From Defluviimonas sp. SAOS-178_SWC (GTDB lineage Bacteria > Pseudomonadota > Alphaproteobacteria > Rhodobacterales > Rhodobacteraceae): a stretch of DNA of 64,000 nucleotides. A program made the translations under genes and the position numbers. How positions within the stretch are numbered: the stretch's first letter is position 1; each line of letters opens with the position of its first letter. The notes beneath the pieces are model-generated. The model was not told the origin of the DNA. It ran no database searches and was given only the letters and a program-made list of their open reading frames with translations. This document shows, piece after piece, positions 1-11,865 of this stretch. Where the stretch lies: NCBI RefSeq assembly GCF_039830135.1, contig NZ_CP156081.1:916001-980000 (forward strand). The letters run 5' to 3'.

Positions 1-1
1 C

Positions 2-1021
2 GTGAAGCTGTGCAATTCGGAGCACGAGATTCAGGACGCCACGAACGAGATGTTCGGCCGCAAGCTCGTGACCCATCAGACCGGGCCGGAGGGCAAGGGC
101 ATCTACCGCGTCTATGTCGAGAATGCGGTAGACTTCACCCGCGAGATCTACCTCGGCTTCGTGCTTGACCGGACCTCGCAGCGGGTGATGATCGTCGCCT
201 CCTCCGAAGGCGGGATGGAGATCGAGGAGATCTCCGCGACGCGACCCGACTCGATCGTGCGCTCGACGGTGGAGCCGGCGGTGGGCCTTCAGGATTTCCA
301 GGCCCGCGAGATCGCCTTCGCCCTCGGCATTCCCGCCGCGCTGACCCAGCAGATGGTCCGCACCCTGACGGGTTGCTACCGGGCGTTCCGGGAACTTGAC
401 GCGACGATGGTGGAGATCAACCCGCTGGTGATCACCGCCGACAACCGCATCCTCGCGCTCGACGCCAAGATGACCTTCGACGGCAACGCGCTCTTCCGGC
501 ATCCGCATGTCTCGGAACTGCGCGACAAGAGCCAGGAGGACCCGCGCGAGGCGCGCGCCGCCGACCGCGGCCTTGCCTATATCGGCCTGACCGGGAACAT
601 CGGCTGCATCGTCAACGGCGCCGGTCTCGCGATGGCGACGATGGACACGATCAAGCTCGCCGGGGGCGAGCCTGCGAACTTCCTCGACATCGGCGGCGGC
701 GCAACGCCGGAGCGCGTGGCGAAGGCGTTCCGCCTCGTCATGTCCGACGAAAACGTGCAGGCGATCCTCGTCAACATCTTCGCCGGCATCAACCGCTGCG
801 ACTGGGTGGCGGAGGGCGTCGTGCAGGCGCTGACGGCCAACCCCGTCGACGTGCCCGTCATCGTCCGGCTTGCCGGCACGAACGTGGAAGAGGGGCAGAA
901 GATCCTCGCGAGGTCGGGTCTTCCGATCATCCGCGCGGGCTCGCTCATGGAAGCGGCCGAGCGGGCCGTCATGGCCTGGAAGAACGACCAGAAACAGAAC
1001 ACCAAGATGAGGGCGGTCTGA
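2..1021 (+). CDS. mtkA: Malate-CoA ligase beta subunit (malate thiokinase), 5' partial
   Basis: This is the ATP-grasp subunit of malate thiokinase, which activates malate to malyl-CoA in the serine cycle. The visible 339 residues match the succinyl-CoA synthetase beta family: an ATP-grasp segment ending with the metal-binding stretch around MVEINPL (residues ~138-144) and a C-terminal CoA-ligase domain with GGGATPERV near residue 230. The reading frame is open to the window edge, and the family's N-terminal ATP-grasp part is missing, so the true start lies upstream. Its stop overlaps the mtkB start (TGATG), indicating translational coupling. Assignment to malate rather than succinate rests on the neighbours (mtkB, hydroxypyruvate reductase, ppc), the classical serine-cycle arrangement; a plain succinyl-CoA ligase cannot be wholly excluded. 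Confidence 0.9.
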   Translation: MKLCNSEHEIQDATNEMFGRKLVTHQTGPEGKGIYRVYVENAVDFTREIYLGFVLDRTSQRVMIVASSEGGMEIEEISATRPDSIVRSTVEPAVGLQDFQAREIAFALGIPAALTQQMVRTLTGCYRAFRELDATMVEINPLVITADNRILALDAKMTFDGNALFRHPHVSELRDKSQEDPREARAADRGLAYIGLTGNIGCIVNGAGLAMATMDTIKLAGGEPANFLDIGGGATPERVAKAFRLVMSDENVQAILVNIFAGINRCDWVAEGVVQALTANPVDVPVIVRLAGTNVEEGQKILARSGLPIIRAGSLMEAAERAVMAWKNDQKQNTKMRAV

Positions 1022-1914
1022 TGAGCATATTTCTCGACAGGGACAGCCGTGTCATCGTGCAGGGCATCACCGGCCGGATGGCGCAGTTCCACACCAAGGA
1101 GATGCTGGATTACGGCACCAATGTCGTCGCCGGCGTCGTGCCCGGCAAGGGCGGAGAGACGGTGTTCGGCGTGCCGGTCTTCGATACCGTGAAGCAGGCG
1201 GTCGAGGCGACCGGCGCCGATGCGAGCCTTGTCTTCGTCCCGCCGCCCTTCGCGGCAGACAGCATCATGGAAGCGGCCGACGGTGGCATCCGCTACTGCG
1301 TCTGTATCACCGACGGCATCCCAGCGCAGGACATGATCCGGGTGAAGCGCTACATGATGCGCTACCCGCGCGAGCGCAGGATGGTCTTGACCGGGCCGAA
1401 CTGCGCCGGCACGATCAGCCCGGGCAAGGCGCTTCTGGGCATCATGCCGGGGCATATCTACCTGCCCGGCCATGTCGGGATCGTGGGGCGTTCGGGCACA
1501 CTTGGCTACGAGGCGGCGCAACAGCTCAAGGATCTCGGCATCGGCGTGTCGACCTCGGTCGGCATCGGCGGCGATCCGATCAATGGCTCGTCCTTCCGCG
1601 ATATCCTCGAACGGTTCGAAGCCGATCCCGAAACCCATGTCGTGTGCATGATCGGCGAGATCGGCGGCCCGCAGGAAGCCGAAGCCGCCGCCTATATCCA
1701 GGAGCATATGACCAAGCCCGTGATCGCCTATATCGCCGGTCTGACCGCGCCGAAGGGCCGCACCATGGGTCACGCCGGGGCGATCATCTCGGCCTTCGGT
1801 GAAAGTGCTTCGGAAAAGGTGGAAATCCTGACCGCCGCCGGCGTCACCGTCGCCGAGAACCCATCGGTCATCGGTGAGACCGTCGCAAGGGTCTTGACCC
1901 GCAAGGCCGCGTAA
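1021..1914 (+). CDS. mtkB: Malate-CoA ligase alpha subunit
   Basis: This is the CoA-binding, phosphohistidine-bearing subunit of malate thiokinase, partner of the preceding gene. The 297 residues begin with a Rossmann CoA-binding domain ([14 protein letters not shown], residues ~11-24) and carry the ligase signature [10 protein letters not shown] near residue 160. The catalytic His is in GHAGAI (His251). Length is normal for SucD/MtkB. The start ATG shares bases with the mtkA stop. Only 12 bases separate it from the next gene, so mtkAB, the reductase and ppc form one operon feeding acetyl-CoA/glyoxylate chemistry after malyl-CoA lyase, which is not in the window. Confidence 0.92.
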   Translation: MSIFLDRDSRVIVQGITGRMAQFHTKEMLDYGTNVVAGVVPGKGGETVFGVPVFDTVKQAVEATGADASLVFVPPPFAADSIMEAADGGIRYCVCITDGIPAQDMIRVKRYMMRYPRERRMVLTGPNCAGTISPGKALLGIMPGHIYLPGHVGIVGRSGTLGYEAAQQLKDLGIGVSTSVGIGGDPINGSSFRDILERFEADPETHVVCMIGEIGGPQEAEAAAYIQEHMTKPVIAYIAGLTAPKGRTMGHAGAIISAFGESASEKVEILTAAGVTVAENPSVIGETVARVLTRKAA

Positions 1915-1926
1915 GGGGAGGGGGCA

Positions 1927-2898
1927 ATGGCGAAACCCAAAGTGCTCCTGACCCGGCGCTGGCCGGAATCGGTCGAGGCGCGGATGGCCGAGGTCTTCGA
2001 CGTAGACCTCAACCGCGCCGACCGGCCCCTGGCGCCGTCGGACATCCGCGATGCGATGGGGGCCTATGACGCGATCCTTCCGACGGTGACGGACCGCTTG
2101 CCCGCGCCGGTCTTTGAACTGCAGAACGCGCGGACGAAGATCCTTGCCAACTACGGGGTCGGGTTTGCCCACATCGACACCGAGGCCGCCAAGACCCGCG
2201 GGATCACGGTCACGAACACGCCCGATGTCCTGTCCGAATGCACCGCGGATATCGCGATGACGCTTCTCCTCATGGTCGCGCGCCGCGCGGCCGAGGGCGA
2301 ACGCGAGCTTCGCGAAGGGCGGTGGTCGGGATGGCGCCCGACCCATCTCATCGGCACCAAGGTCTCCGGCGCGACGCTGGGGATCATCGGCTTCGGCCGG
2401 ATCGGCCAGGCGATGGCGCAACGGGCGCATTTCGGGTTCGGGATGAGGATCCTCGTCCAGAACCGCTCGCCCATCGCGCCGGAGGTGCTGGCGCGCTACA
2501 ATGCCGAGCAGGTCGCCTCGGTGGACGAGCTCTTGCCGCAATGCGATTTCGTCTCGCTCCATTGTCCCGGCGGCGCGGCCAACCGGCATCTCATCAATTC
2601 GCGCCGTCTCGACCTGATGCGCAAGGATGCTTACCTGATCAACACCGCGCGGGGCGAGGTGGTGGACGAACACGCGCTGGCGCAGGCCCTGTGGTTCGGC
2701 ACGATCGGTGGCGCCGGCCTCGACGTCTATGAGCGGGAGCCGCATGTGCCCGAGGAACTGCTCGGCGCCGACAATGTCGTGCTGCTGCCGCATCTCGGCT
2801 CGGCAACCCGCGCCACGCGTGAGGCGATGGGGTTCCGGGTTCTGGAAAACCTCATCGACTTCTTCGACGGCAAGGCGCCGCGAGACCGGGTCGCGTGA
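1927..2898 (+). CDS. hprA: D-2-hydroxyacid dehydrogenase, probable hydroxypyruvate/glyoxylate reductase
   Basis: This 323-residue NAD(P)-dependent D-2-hydroxyacid dehydrogenase probably reduces hydroxypyruvate to D-glycerate in the serine cycle. Visible marks are the nucleotide-binding GFGRIGQ near residue 155, the catalytic Arg in NTARGE (Arg242) and the catalytic His in LPHLGSAT (His289). A purine-rich AGGGGAGGGGGCA lies just upstream of the ATG, a strong ribosome site. It sits between mtkB and ppc, only 3 bases before ppc, which supports the serine-cycle role. The sequence is also like GyaR glyoxylate reductases, so the in vivo substrate could be glyoxylate; the family assignment is secure, the precise substrate inferred. 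Confidence 0.82.
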   Translation: MAKPKVLLTRRWPESVEARMAEVFDVDLNRADRPLAPSDIRDAMGAYDAILPTVTDRLPAPVFELQNARTKILANYGVGFAHIDTEAAKTRGITVTNTPDVLSECTADIAMTLLLMVARRAAEGERELREGRWSGWRPTHLIGTKVSGATLGIIGFGRIGQAMAQRAHFGFGMRILVQNRSPIAPEVLARYNAEQVASVDELLPQCDFVSLHCPGGAANRHLINSRRLDLMRKDAYLINTARGEVVDEHALAQALWFGTIGGAGLDVYEREPHVPEELLGADNVVLLPHLGSATRATREAMGFRVLENLIDFFDGKAPRDRVA

Positions 2899-2901
2899 GC
2901 C

Positions 2902-5565
<2,664 letters not shown>

Positions 5566-5717
5566 GGACTGACGTCGGCATCTTCCCACGACGGTCGTCG
5601 CCTTCGACGCGACACCGGGCGGGCATTGACCCGTCGTTGAATTCGCCGTCAGAATGGCTTCTGGACCGGACGGCCCCGGCAGGGCTCCGGATAAGAATCA
5701 TAGTCGGGAGGAAGCCC

Positions 5718-6080
5718 ATGAAACCCGTCGAAGCCGGCGCGCGCCGGATCGCCAACATCAAGGACGCCGCGTTCACGCCCTTTGTCTATCCGGACGGCGT
5801 GGCGCTGGGCGACAGCATTCTGCAACTCGACGACAGCCACCCTCTGGGCGAGGGATTCCATGTCTACCGGATGCCCGCCGGGATGCGGACCCGCAGCCAC
5901 CGCCATAACGGGCATGAACAGTTCCTGATCCTCGAGGGCGAGCTGCACGAGAGCGACGGCACGGTATTTCGTGCGGGCGATCTGGTGTTTTACCAAGACG
6001 GGACCGAACACAATTCCTGGACCCCTGAGGGCTGCGTCCTGGCCGTCCACATTGCGTCCGCGGAAACGCCGCTGGACTAG
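5718..6080 (+). CDS. Small cupin-domain protein
   Basis: A 120-residue single-domain cupin. The metal-binding motif 1 is recognisable as HRHNGHEQFLILEGE (residues ~57-71), and motif 2 is GDLVFYQDGTEHNSW (~83-97). The start is the ATG preceded by GGGAGGAAGCCC; an open frame continues upstream but lacks a ribosome site. No catalytic partner domain is present, so it may be a small metal-dependent isomerase/dioxygenase or a binding protein. It stands between the serine-cycle operon and the urtA/urtE remnant, and nothing in the context fixes its substrate. Confidence 0.75.
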   Translation: MKPVEAGARRIANIKDAAFTPFVYPDGVALGDSILQLDDSHPLGEGFHVYRMPAGMRTRSHRHNGHEQFLILEGELHESDGTVFRAGDLVFYQDGTEHNSWTPEGCVLAVHIASAETPLD

Positions 6081-6162
6081 CGGTCGACGCTTTCTCCCGA
6101 ACCGGAGCCGTCCCCAGCGCGGACATGGTTGCCGCTCACCGATACCGGCCGGAGCGCGCGGG

Positions 6163-7077
6163 ATGCTGGCCTCCGGTGCCGCCGCGCTCGTCGCGCCGCG
6201 CATGGCCTTCGCACAGAAAGAGACGATCAAGATCGGCGTCCTGAATTCGCTCTCGGGGACGACGGCGACCTCGGAGACGACGCTCAAGGACACGATGCTG
6301 ATGCTGATCGGCCAGCAGAACGCCAAGGACGGCGTTCTGGGCAAGAAGCGCGAAGCCGTGGTTGTGGACCCCGCCTCCGACTGGCCGCTGTTCGCCGAAA
6401 AGGCGCGCGAGCTGCTGACCGTCGACAAGGGCGCGGTCCTGTTCTGCTGCCGGATCAGCGTCAGCCGCAAGTCGGTCCTGCCTGACATCGAAGAGCTGAA
6501 CGGGCTTCTGTTCCATCCCGTGCAATACGAAGGCGAAGAAAGCTCCAAAAACGTCTTCTACCCCGGGGCCGCGCCCAACCAGCAGGCGATCCCGGCGGTC
6601 GATTGCTTCCTCGAGGAGCTTGGCGTCGAGAAGTTCGCGCTTCTCGGCACCGACTACGTCTATCCGCGCACGACGAACAACATCCTTGACGCCTATCCTC
6701 GGCACGACCGCCGCGTGCCCGACGAGATCTACGACCTGTTCCTGATGCTGAAGGAGATGACCCGACGGCGCGGCGGGGATCTTTCCGGTGGTCAGCAGCA
6801 GCTTGCCATCGCCCGCGCCATGATCATGCGGCCGAAGGTCCTGCTGTTGGATGAACCGACCGAAGGCACCCAGCCCAACATCATCCAAGAGATCGGGCAC
6901 GTGATTTCCCATATCAAGGCGCGGGGCAATGTCGCGATCGTGCTGGTCGAGCAGCATTTCGACTTCGCCTGGACGCTCGCCGACCGGGCCTATGTATTCG
7001 ATCGGGGAACGGTCGCGATCTCCGGCCGCATGGAGGATCTTTCCGTGGATACGGTGCGGGAGCAGTTCTACATCTGA
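6163..7077 (+). pseudogene. urtA'-'urtE deletion chimera (urea ABC transporter remnant)
   Basis: One uninterrupted 304-codon frame joins two genes. Roughly the first 180 codons match the front half of UrtA, the urea-binding protein: a signal-like LASGAAALVAPRMAFAQ, then IKIGVLNSLSGT, VVDPASDWPLFAEKA, VQYEGEESSKNVFY and LLGTDYVYPRTTNNIL. From about base 6700 the sequence becomes the back half of UrtE, an ABC ATPase: RVPDEIYDLF, the signature LSGGQQQLA, Walker B VLLLDEPTEG and the switch region LVEQHFDFA. The UrtA C-terminus, all of UrtB, UrtC and UrtD, and the UrtE Walker A half are absent. Without Walker A it cannot be a working ATPase, and it cannot be a complete binding protein. The n-region of the UrtA signal peptide also looks lost. 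An in-frame internal deletion of a urtABCDE operon is the simplest explanation; an assembly misjoin should be excluded. Confidence 0.85.
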
Positions 7078-7118
7078 AAGAACAAAGCCGTCCGGGCATC
7101 GGCGTTCGGCCGGGCCAA

Positions 7119-7145
7119 CAAAAAAGCCCCGGCTTTCGCCGGGGC
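7119..7145 (-). terminator. Intrinsic terminator of the mgs-gmaS operon
   Basis: On the minus strand GCCCCGGC-gaaa-GCCGGGGC forms an 8-bp GC-rich stem with a 4-base loop, followed directly by a run of six T. It lies 23 bases beyond the gmaS stop. The T run occurs only on the minus strand, so it does not serve the converging urtA/urtE remnant. Confidence 0.85.
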
Positions 7146-7167
7146 CAGGAAGACCCGGGGATATGGG

Positions 7168-8475
7168 TCAGATGTCCAGAGTGTTCTCGTGTTCCCAGCG
7201 CGAGAAATGCGATACGAAGCTGTTCCACTCCTTGTGCTTCAGCTTCATGTAGGCGTCGGAAAACTCCTCGCCCATCATCGCCTTCAGGGTTTTGTCCTTG
7301 TCGTATTCGCGCAGCGCGTCGAGAAGGTTCAGCGGCAGTTTCGGCGCGCCCTTAACCTTGTGGCCGTCCTGGTACATGTCGATGTCGTAGCGGCGGCCCG
7401 GATCGGCCTTGCTGCGCACGCCGTCGATGCCGGCGGCAAGGATGACGGCCTGCATCAGGTAGGGGTTCGCGGCGCCGTCGGGCAGGCGCAGCTCGAACCG
7501 GCCGGGGCCGGGGACGCGGACCATGTGGGTCCGGTTGTTGCCGGTCCAGGTCACCGTGTTCGGCGCCCAGGTCGCGCCCGAGGAGGTGCGCGGCGCGTTG
7601 ATGCGCTTGTAGCTGTTCACCGTGGGATTGGTGATCGCAGCCAGCGCCGAGGCATGCTTCATGATGCCGCCGAGGAAATGGCGGCCCTGATCCGACAGGC
7701 CGAGCTCCTTGCTGCTATCGGCAAAGACGTTCTTCTCGCCATCAAGGCTCCAGACCGAGATATGGGCGTGGCAGCCCGACCCGGTCAGACCCTTGAAGGG
7801 CTTCGGCATGAAGGTGGCGCGCAGGCCGTGCTTCTCCGCGACCGACTTCATCATGAACTTGAAGAAGGACAGCTTGTCGGCCGACCGGAGCACGTCATCG
7901 TATTTCCAGTTCATCTCGAACTGGCCGGTCGCATCCTCGTGGTCGCTTTGATAGGGTTCCCAGCCGAACTCCATCATGTAGTCCGCGACCTCGGCGATCA
8001 CGTCGTAGCGGCGCATGATCGCCTGCTGGTCGTAGCAGGGCTTCTCTGCCGTGTCCCAGGGGTCGGAGACCTTGTCACCCTCCGGCGCGAGCAGGAAGAA
8101 TTCCGGCTCCACGCCGGTCTTGACGCGCAGCCCTTCCTTCGCGGCCTCGTCGACCAGCTTGCGCAGCACGTTGCGCGGCGCCTGGGCCAGGGGCTTGCCT
8201 TCCATCACGCAGTTGGCGGCGACCCAGGCGACCTCCGGTTTCCAGGGAAGCTGGATCGCCGAGCTGGGATCGGGAACCGCCATCATGTCGGGATGGGCGG
8301 GCGTCAGGTCAAGCCAGGTCGCGAAACCGGCGAACCCCGCCCCGTCTACCGCCATTTCGTTGATCGCCTGGGTGGGCACCAGTTTGGCGCGCTGGCCGCC
8401 GAAAAGGTCCGTGAAGGATACCATGAAGTACTTCACACCCTTGGACTTTGCCCACTCCTCGAGGTCGAAGGCCAT
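7168..8475 (-). CDS. gmaS: Gamma-glutamylmethylamide synthetase
   Basis: Ligates methylamine to glutamate with ATP to form gamma-glutamylmethylamide, the entry step of the N-methylglutamate pathway. The 435 residues are a glutamine-synthetase fold: beta-grasp N-terminus with KYFMVSFTDLFGG, metal-binding GVEPEFFLL (~122-130), the ATP/metal stretch GSGCHAHIS (~236) and RTHMVRVPGPGRFELRLPDG (~317-336), where Arg and Glu bind substrate. The start is the ATG giving MAFDLEEW, preceded by AGGGAG; a longer in-frame ATG lies upstream without a site. Being last of mgsA-mgsB-mgsC-gmaS, and next to dmm and mgd genes, identifies it as GmaS rather than a housekeeping GlnA, which differs strongly in the same regions. 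Confidence 0.95.
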   Translation of the reverse strand: MAFDLEEWAKSKGVKYFMVSFTDLFGGQRAKLVPTQAINEMAVDGAGFAGFATWLDLTPAHPDMMAVPDPSSAIQLPWKPEVAWVAANCVMEGKPLAQAPRNVLRKLVDEAAKEGLRVKTGVEPEFFLLAPEGDKVSDPWDTAEKPCYDQQAIMRRYDVIAEVADYMMEFGWEPYQSDHEDATGQFEMNWKYDDVLRSADKLSFFKFMMKSVAEKHGLRATFMPKPFKGLTGSGCHAHISVWSLDGEKNVFADSSKELGLSDQGRHFLGGIMKHASALAAITNPTVNSYKRINAPRTSSGATWAPNTVTWTGNNRTHMVRVPGPGRFELRLPDGAANPYLMQAVILAAGIDGVRSKADPGRRYDIDMYQDGHKVKGAPKLPLNLLDALREYDKDKTLKAMMGEEFSDAYMKLKHKEWNSFVSHFSRWEHENTLDI

Positions 8476-8503
8476 TGATAACTCCCTGTCATGTTTCATT
8501 TTT

Positions 8504-9835
8504 TTAAAACCCTCCGTTACGCCCCGGGATCCAGTTTGTTCCTGCAAGGGGAACGCCGGCCATGGCCGCAGCTTCGATCGTCAGCGAGCAAAGATCCTCG
8601 GGCTCGAGGTTGTGCAGGTGGTTCTTGCCGCAGGCCCGCGCGATTGTCTGGGCTTCCAGCGTCATGACCTTGAGATAGTTCTTCAGCCGGCGCCCGCCAA
8701 GAACCGGATCGAAGCGGTTGTAGAGTTCGGGATCCTGCGTGGTGATGCCAGCCGGGTCCTTGCCCTCGTGCCAGTCGTCATAGGCGCCAGCGGTGGACTG
8801 AAGCTTTTGGTATTCGGCCTCGAGCGCGGGATCATTGTCGCCCAGGGCGATGAGCGCCGCGGTCCCGATCGCGACGGCGTCGGCGCCAAGCGCCATGGCC
8901 TTGGCGACGTCTGCGCCGGTGCGGATGCCGCCCGACACGATCAGCTGCACCTTGCGGTGCATGCCGAGATCCTGAAGCGCCTTCACCGCTTGCGGGATGC
9001 AGCCGAGGATCGGCTGGCCGACATGCTCGATGAACACGTCCTGCGTCGCCGCGGTGCCGCCCTGCATGCCGTCGAGAACGACGACATCGGCGCCGGCCTT
9101 CACCGCAAGCGCGGTGTCATAGTAGGGACGGGCGCCGCCGATCTTGACGTAGATCGGCTTTTCCCAGTCGGTGATTTCGCGGATCTCGAGGATCTTGATC
9201 TCAAGATCGTCCGGGCCGGTCCAGTCGGGATGCCGGCAGGCCGAACGCTGGTCGATGCCCTTCGGCAGATTGCGCATCATGGCGACCCGGTCCGAGATCT
9301 TCTGGCCCAGCAGCATGCCGCCGCCGCCCGGTTTCGCGCCCTGGCCCACCACGACCTCGATTGCGTCGGCGCGGCGCAGGTCATCGGGGTTCATCCCGTA
9401 GCGGGAGGGCAGGTATTGATAGACGAGCGTCTTGGAATGCCCGCGCTCTTCCTCGGTCATGCCGCCGTCGCCGGTGGTCGTCGAGGTGCCGGCGGCGTTG
9501 GCGCCACGGCCAAGCGCCTCTTTCGCCGGGCCGGAGAGAGAGCCGAAGGACATCCCCGCGATGGTGATCGGAATGTCGAGGTGGATCGGGTTCTTGGCGA
9601 AGCGGGTGCCGAGCCAGATATCCGTCGCACATTTTTCCCGGTAACCTTCCAGCGGATAGCGCGAGATCGAGGCGCCCAGGAACAGGAGGTCATCGAAATG
9701 CGGAACATGCCGCTTGGTGCCGCCGCCGCGGATGTCGTAGATCCCGGTTGCCGCGGCGCGCCGGATTTCCGCGTTCACGGCATCGCTGAACGTGTAGCTT
9801 TTGCGCGGTGGGGTATGTGGGAATTCGCTGGTCAT
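8504..9835 (-). CDS. mgsC: N-methylglutamate synthase subunit C (glutamate-synthase-like, FMN)
   Basis: The catalytic TIM-barrel subunit of N-methylglutamate synthase, which makes N-methylglutamate from the methylamide/methylamine and glutamate. The 443 residues match the FMN-binding domain of glutamate synthase: MSFGSLSGPAKEALGRGAN (~113-131), TGDGGMTEEE, GQGAKPGGGGML (~188), KIGGARPYYDTA (~248), VVLDGMQGGTAATQD (~267) and ISGG-type phosphate site VSGGIRTGADVAKAMALGAD (~314-333). It lies 8 bases after mgsB and 28 before gmaS. Archaeal-type small glutamate synthases look similar, but the split-gene order with gmaS is diagnostic. Confidence 0.93.
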   Translation of the reverse strand: MTSEFPHTPPRKSYTFSDAVNAEIRRAAATGIYDIRGGGTKRHVPHFDDLLFLGASISRYPLEGYREKCATDIWLGTRFAKNPIHLDIPITIAGMSFGSLSGPAKEALGRGANAAGTSTTTGDGGMTEEERGHSKTLVYQYLPSRYGMNPDDLRRADAIEVVVGQGAKPGGGGMLLGQKISDRVAMMRNLPKGIDQRSACRHPDWTGPDDLEIKILEIREITDWEKPIYVKIGGARPYYDTALAVKAGADVVVLDGMQGGTAATQDVFIEHVGQPILGCIPQAVKALQDLGMHRKVQLIVSGGIRTGADVAKAMALGADAVAIGTAALIALGDNDPALEAEYQKLQSTAGAYDDWHEGKDPAGITTQDPELYNRFDPVLGGRRLKNYLKVMTLEAQTIARACGKNHLHNLEPEDLCSLTIEAAAMAGVPLAGTNWIPGRNGGF

Positions 9836-9843
9836 GGTCTACC

Positions 9844-10533
9844 TCAATACGCGTCAGCGTTGTCGATGTTGAAGTTGTAGAGCTTGCGGGCCGATCCGTA
9901 GCGGCGGAACTCTTCCGGCTTCGCCTTCGCATCCGCCTCACCGCGACGCAGCAGGTCTTCCAGCAGTTCGAGATGCTCGGGCCGCATCTCCTTCTCGATG
10001 CAGTCCGCCCCCAGTGACTTGACGTTGCCGCGAACGAAGAGCCGCGCTTCGTAAAGGGAATCCCCCAGCGCATCGCCGGCATCGCCGAGGACGACAAGGT
10101 TGCCGGACTGTGCCATGAAGGCCGACATGTGGCCGATATTGCCGTGCACCACGATGTCGATGCCCTTCATCGAGATGCCGCAACGCGACGAGGCGTTGCC
10201 CTTGATGACCAGAAGCCCGCCACGCCCGGTCGCGCCGGCATACTGGCTGGCGTCACCTTCGACGAAGACGGCGCCGGACATCATGTTTTCCGCAACACCC
10301 GGACCGGCCGAGCCGTTCACCCGGATCGTGGCCTGCTTGTTCATTCCGGCGCAGTAGTAGCCGGTGGTTCCATTGACAGTGATGTCGATGGGCGCATCGA
10401 CGCCGACAGCGATGGCGTGGCTGCCGCGCGTGTTGATGATTTCCCAGGCTGTCTGGTTGGTGTTGCCGTTCACGCCGTGCAACGTCTGGTTCAGTTCGCG
10501 CAGTCCGCGCGCGGCCAGGTCGAATGTCTGCAT
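9844..10533 (-). CDS. mgsB: N-methylglutamate synthase subunit B (GXGXG domain)
   Basis: A 229-residue protein equivalent to the C-terminal right-handed beta-helix (GXGXG) domain of glutamate synthase large subunit. Repeated glycine-rich turns are visible (GTTGYYCAGMNKQAT, GSAGPGVAENMMSGAVF, GNASSRCGISMKG, GNIGHMSAFMAQSGN, GDAGDALGDSLYEA). It is thought to pack against the FMN subunit and shape the ammonia/amine tunnel in the complex. It starts 1 base after the mgsA stop and ends 8 bases before mgsC, so the three subunits are co-translated. Confidence 0.92.
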   Translation of the reverse strand: MQTFDLAARGLRELNQTLHGVNGNTNQTAWEIINTRGSHAIAVGVDAPIDITVNGTTGYYCAGMNKQATIRVNGSAGPGVAENMMSGAVFVEGDASQYAGATGRGGLLVIKGNASSRCGISMKGIDIVVHGNIGHMSAFMAQSGNLVVLGDAGDALGDSLYEARLFVRGNVKSLGADCIEKEMRPEHLELLEDLLRRGEADAKAKPEEFRRYGSARKLYNFNIDNADAY

Positions 10534-10534
10534 G

Positions 10535-11431
10535 TCAGTGGTTCCAGAAATAGACGGTTGCGGGTTCGGGTTCCCAGACGCGGGCGGTTTCGATACCGGG
10601 GAGATTGACGAGCGCGCGGTATTCCGAGCCGAAGGCGACGTACTGGTCGGTCTCGGCCATGACCGCAGGCTTGCAGGCGATGGGGTCGCGGACGACGCCG
10701 AAGCCGTCCTTGGTGCCGACGACGAAGGTGTAGAAACCGTCGAGATCGTCGAGACCCGATTCCAGCGCCTCGCCGAGGTTCTGGCCTTCCTTCAGCTTCT
10801 GGCTGACATAGGCCGCCGCGACCTCGGTGTCGTTCTGGGTTTCGAACGTGGTGCCCAGACGGATCAGCTCGCGCCGCAGCCCGTTGTGGTTCGACAGCGA
10901 GCCGTTGTGCACGAGGCACTGGTCGGGGCCGGTCGAGAAGGGGTGCGCGCCGAGCGTCGTCACGGCGGATTCAGTCGCCATGCGCGTATGGCCGATCCCG
11001 TGGGTACCCTTCATCTTCGACAGATCGAAGCGATGCGCCACGTCCTTGGGAAGGCCGACTTCCTTGTAGATCTCCAGGGCGTCGCCGACGCTCATGATCT
11101 TGACGTCGGGGCGCAGGTGCGAAAGCGCGCTGCGGGCGGCGTCGACCTGATCGGTCGGAAGCTCGATCACCGCATGGGTGCTCTTGACCATCATCGCGAC
11201 GGGCTTGCCGATCGCTTCCTTGAGGTCTTCGTCGAGTGTGGCGAAGTCCTTCTTCGGATTTGACGACTGCACGGTGATCTTCGTCAGCCCGTCGTCCGCG
11301 CCGCCATAGATGGCGATACCCGCGCTGTCGGGGCCCCGGTCGGTCATCGTGACAAGCATGTCCGCGAGCATCTCGCCGAGTTTGGGTTCGAGTGATTTGT
11401 CTTTCAGGAATAGTCCGACAATGCCGCACAT
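10535..11431 (-). CDS. mgsA: N-methylglutamate synthase subunit A (class II glutamine amidotransferase-like)
   Basis: A 298-residue Ntn-type glutaminase domain, which in this complex handles the gamma-glutamyl substrate. The start was chosen so that Cys2 (MCGIVGLF) becomes the N-terminal nucleophile after Met removal; the frame runs 19 codons further upstream but that would bury the nucleophile. AAAGGGAA lies just before this ATG. The family residues RMATES, HPFSTGPDQCLVHNGSLSNH and the Asn/Gly oxyanion region are present. First gene of mgsA-mgsB-mgsC-gmaS, reading away from dmmD across a 434-base intergenic region. Confidence 0.93.
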   Translation of the reverse strand: MCGIVGLFLKDKSLEPKLGEMLADMLVTMTDRGPDSAGIAIYGGADDGLTKITVQSSNPKKDFATLDEDLKEAIGKPVAMMVKSTHAVIELPTDQVDAARSALSHLRPDVKIMSVGDALEIYKEVGLPKDVAHRFDLSKMKGTHGIGHTRMATESAVTTLGAHPFSTGPDQCLVHNGSLSNHNGLRRELIRLGTTFETQNDTEVAAAYVSQKLKEGQNLGEALESGLDDLDGFYTFVVGTKDGFGVVRDPIACKPAVMAETDQYVAFGSEYRALVNLPGIETARVWEPEPATVYFWNH

Positions 11432-11865
11432 GATTTGATTCCCTTTCTGCCTTTCGGACACGCTAGCAGCAAGGTTTGGTGACAGCAACTAGGAAGAAAA
11501 AAATATTCTTGATAGAAAATACGGGGCGCACGTGCCCGCCCGGAATCCATGCAGATGTGTCTGCCCTGCCTGTTCGGTGAGCGATGTTTGGTGCAATTGC
11601 AGATTGTCGGGCGCCTTACCGGCCGCCCGTGGCGCATTGCTGCCAAATTATACTGACAGTAATTAAATATTCTTGCGAACCGAAACTGTGGCATTCATAG
11701 TCCGAGTCGACGGAACGCTGCCGCTAATTTCTTGGGTCTTGGGCCGCGAAGATTCTTCGCTGCGCCGGGCGCGATCCCGAACAGTATGTCAAAGGTAACC
11801 GGTCGCCATTTCCGCGCTGGAAATATGACCGATCAAATAACACACGCCAATCTAGGGAGTATTCA
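11432..11865. promoter_or_regulatory. Divergent control region between mgsABC-gmaS and dmmDABC
   Basis: This 434-base gap has no gene and is markedly AT-rich compared with its flanks. It holds two exact copies of AAATATTCTTG (11501-11511 and 11665-11675) and a perfect short inverted repeat TACTG-A-CAGTA (11651-11661). A palindromic GCACGTGC sits near 11528. These are reasonable operator candidates for the methylamine regulators nearby, but no clear -35/-10 pair stands out and the assignment is inference. Confidence 0.5.

Noticed and set aside
7168..8475. Possible housekeeping glutamine synthetase
   Set aside because: The glutamine-synthetase fold is clear, but operon membership with mgsABC and the short 435-residue GmaS-like sequence favour gamma-glutamylmethylamide synthetase.
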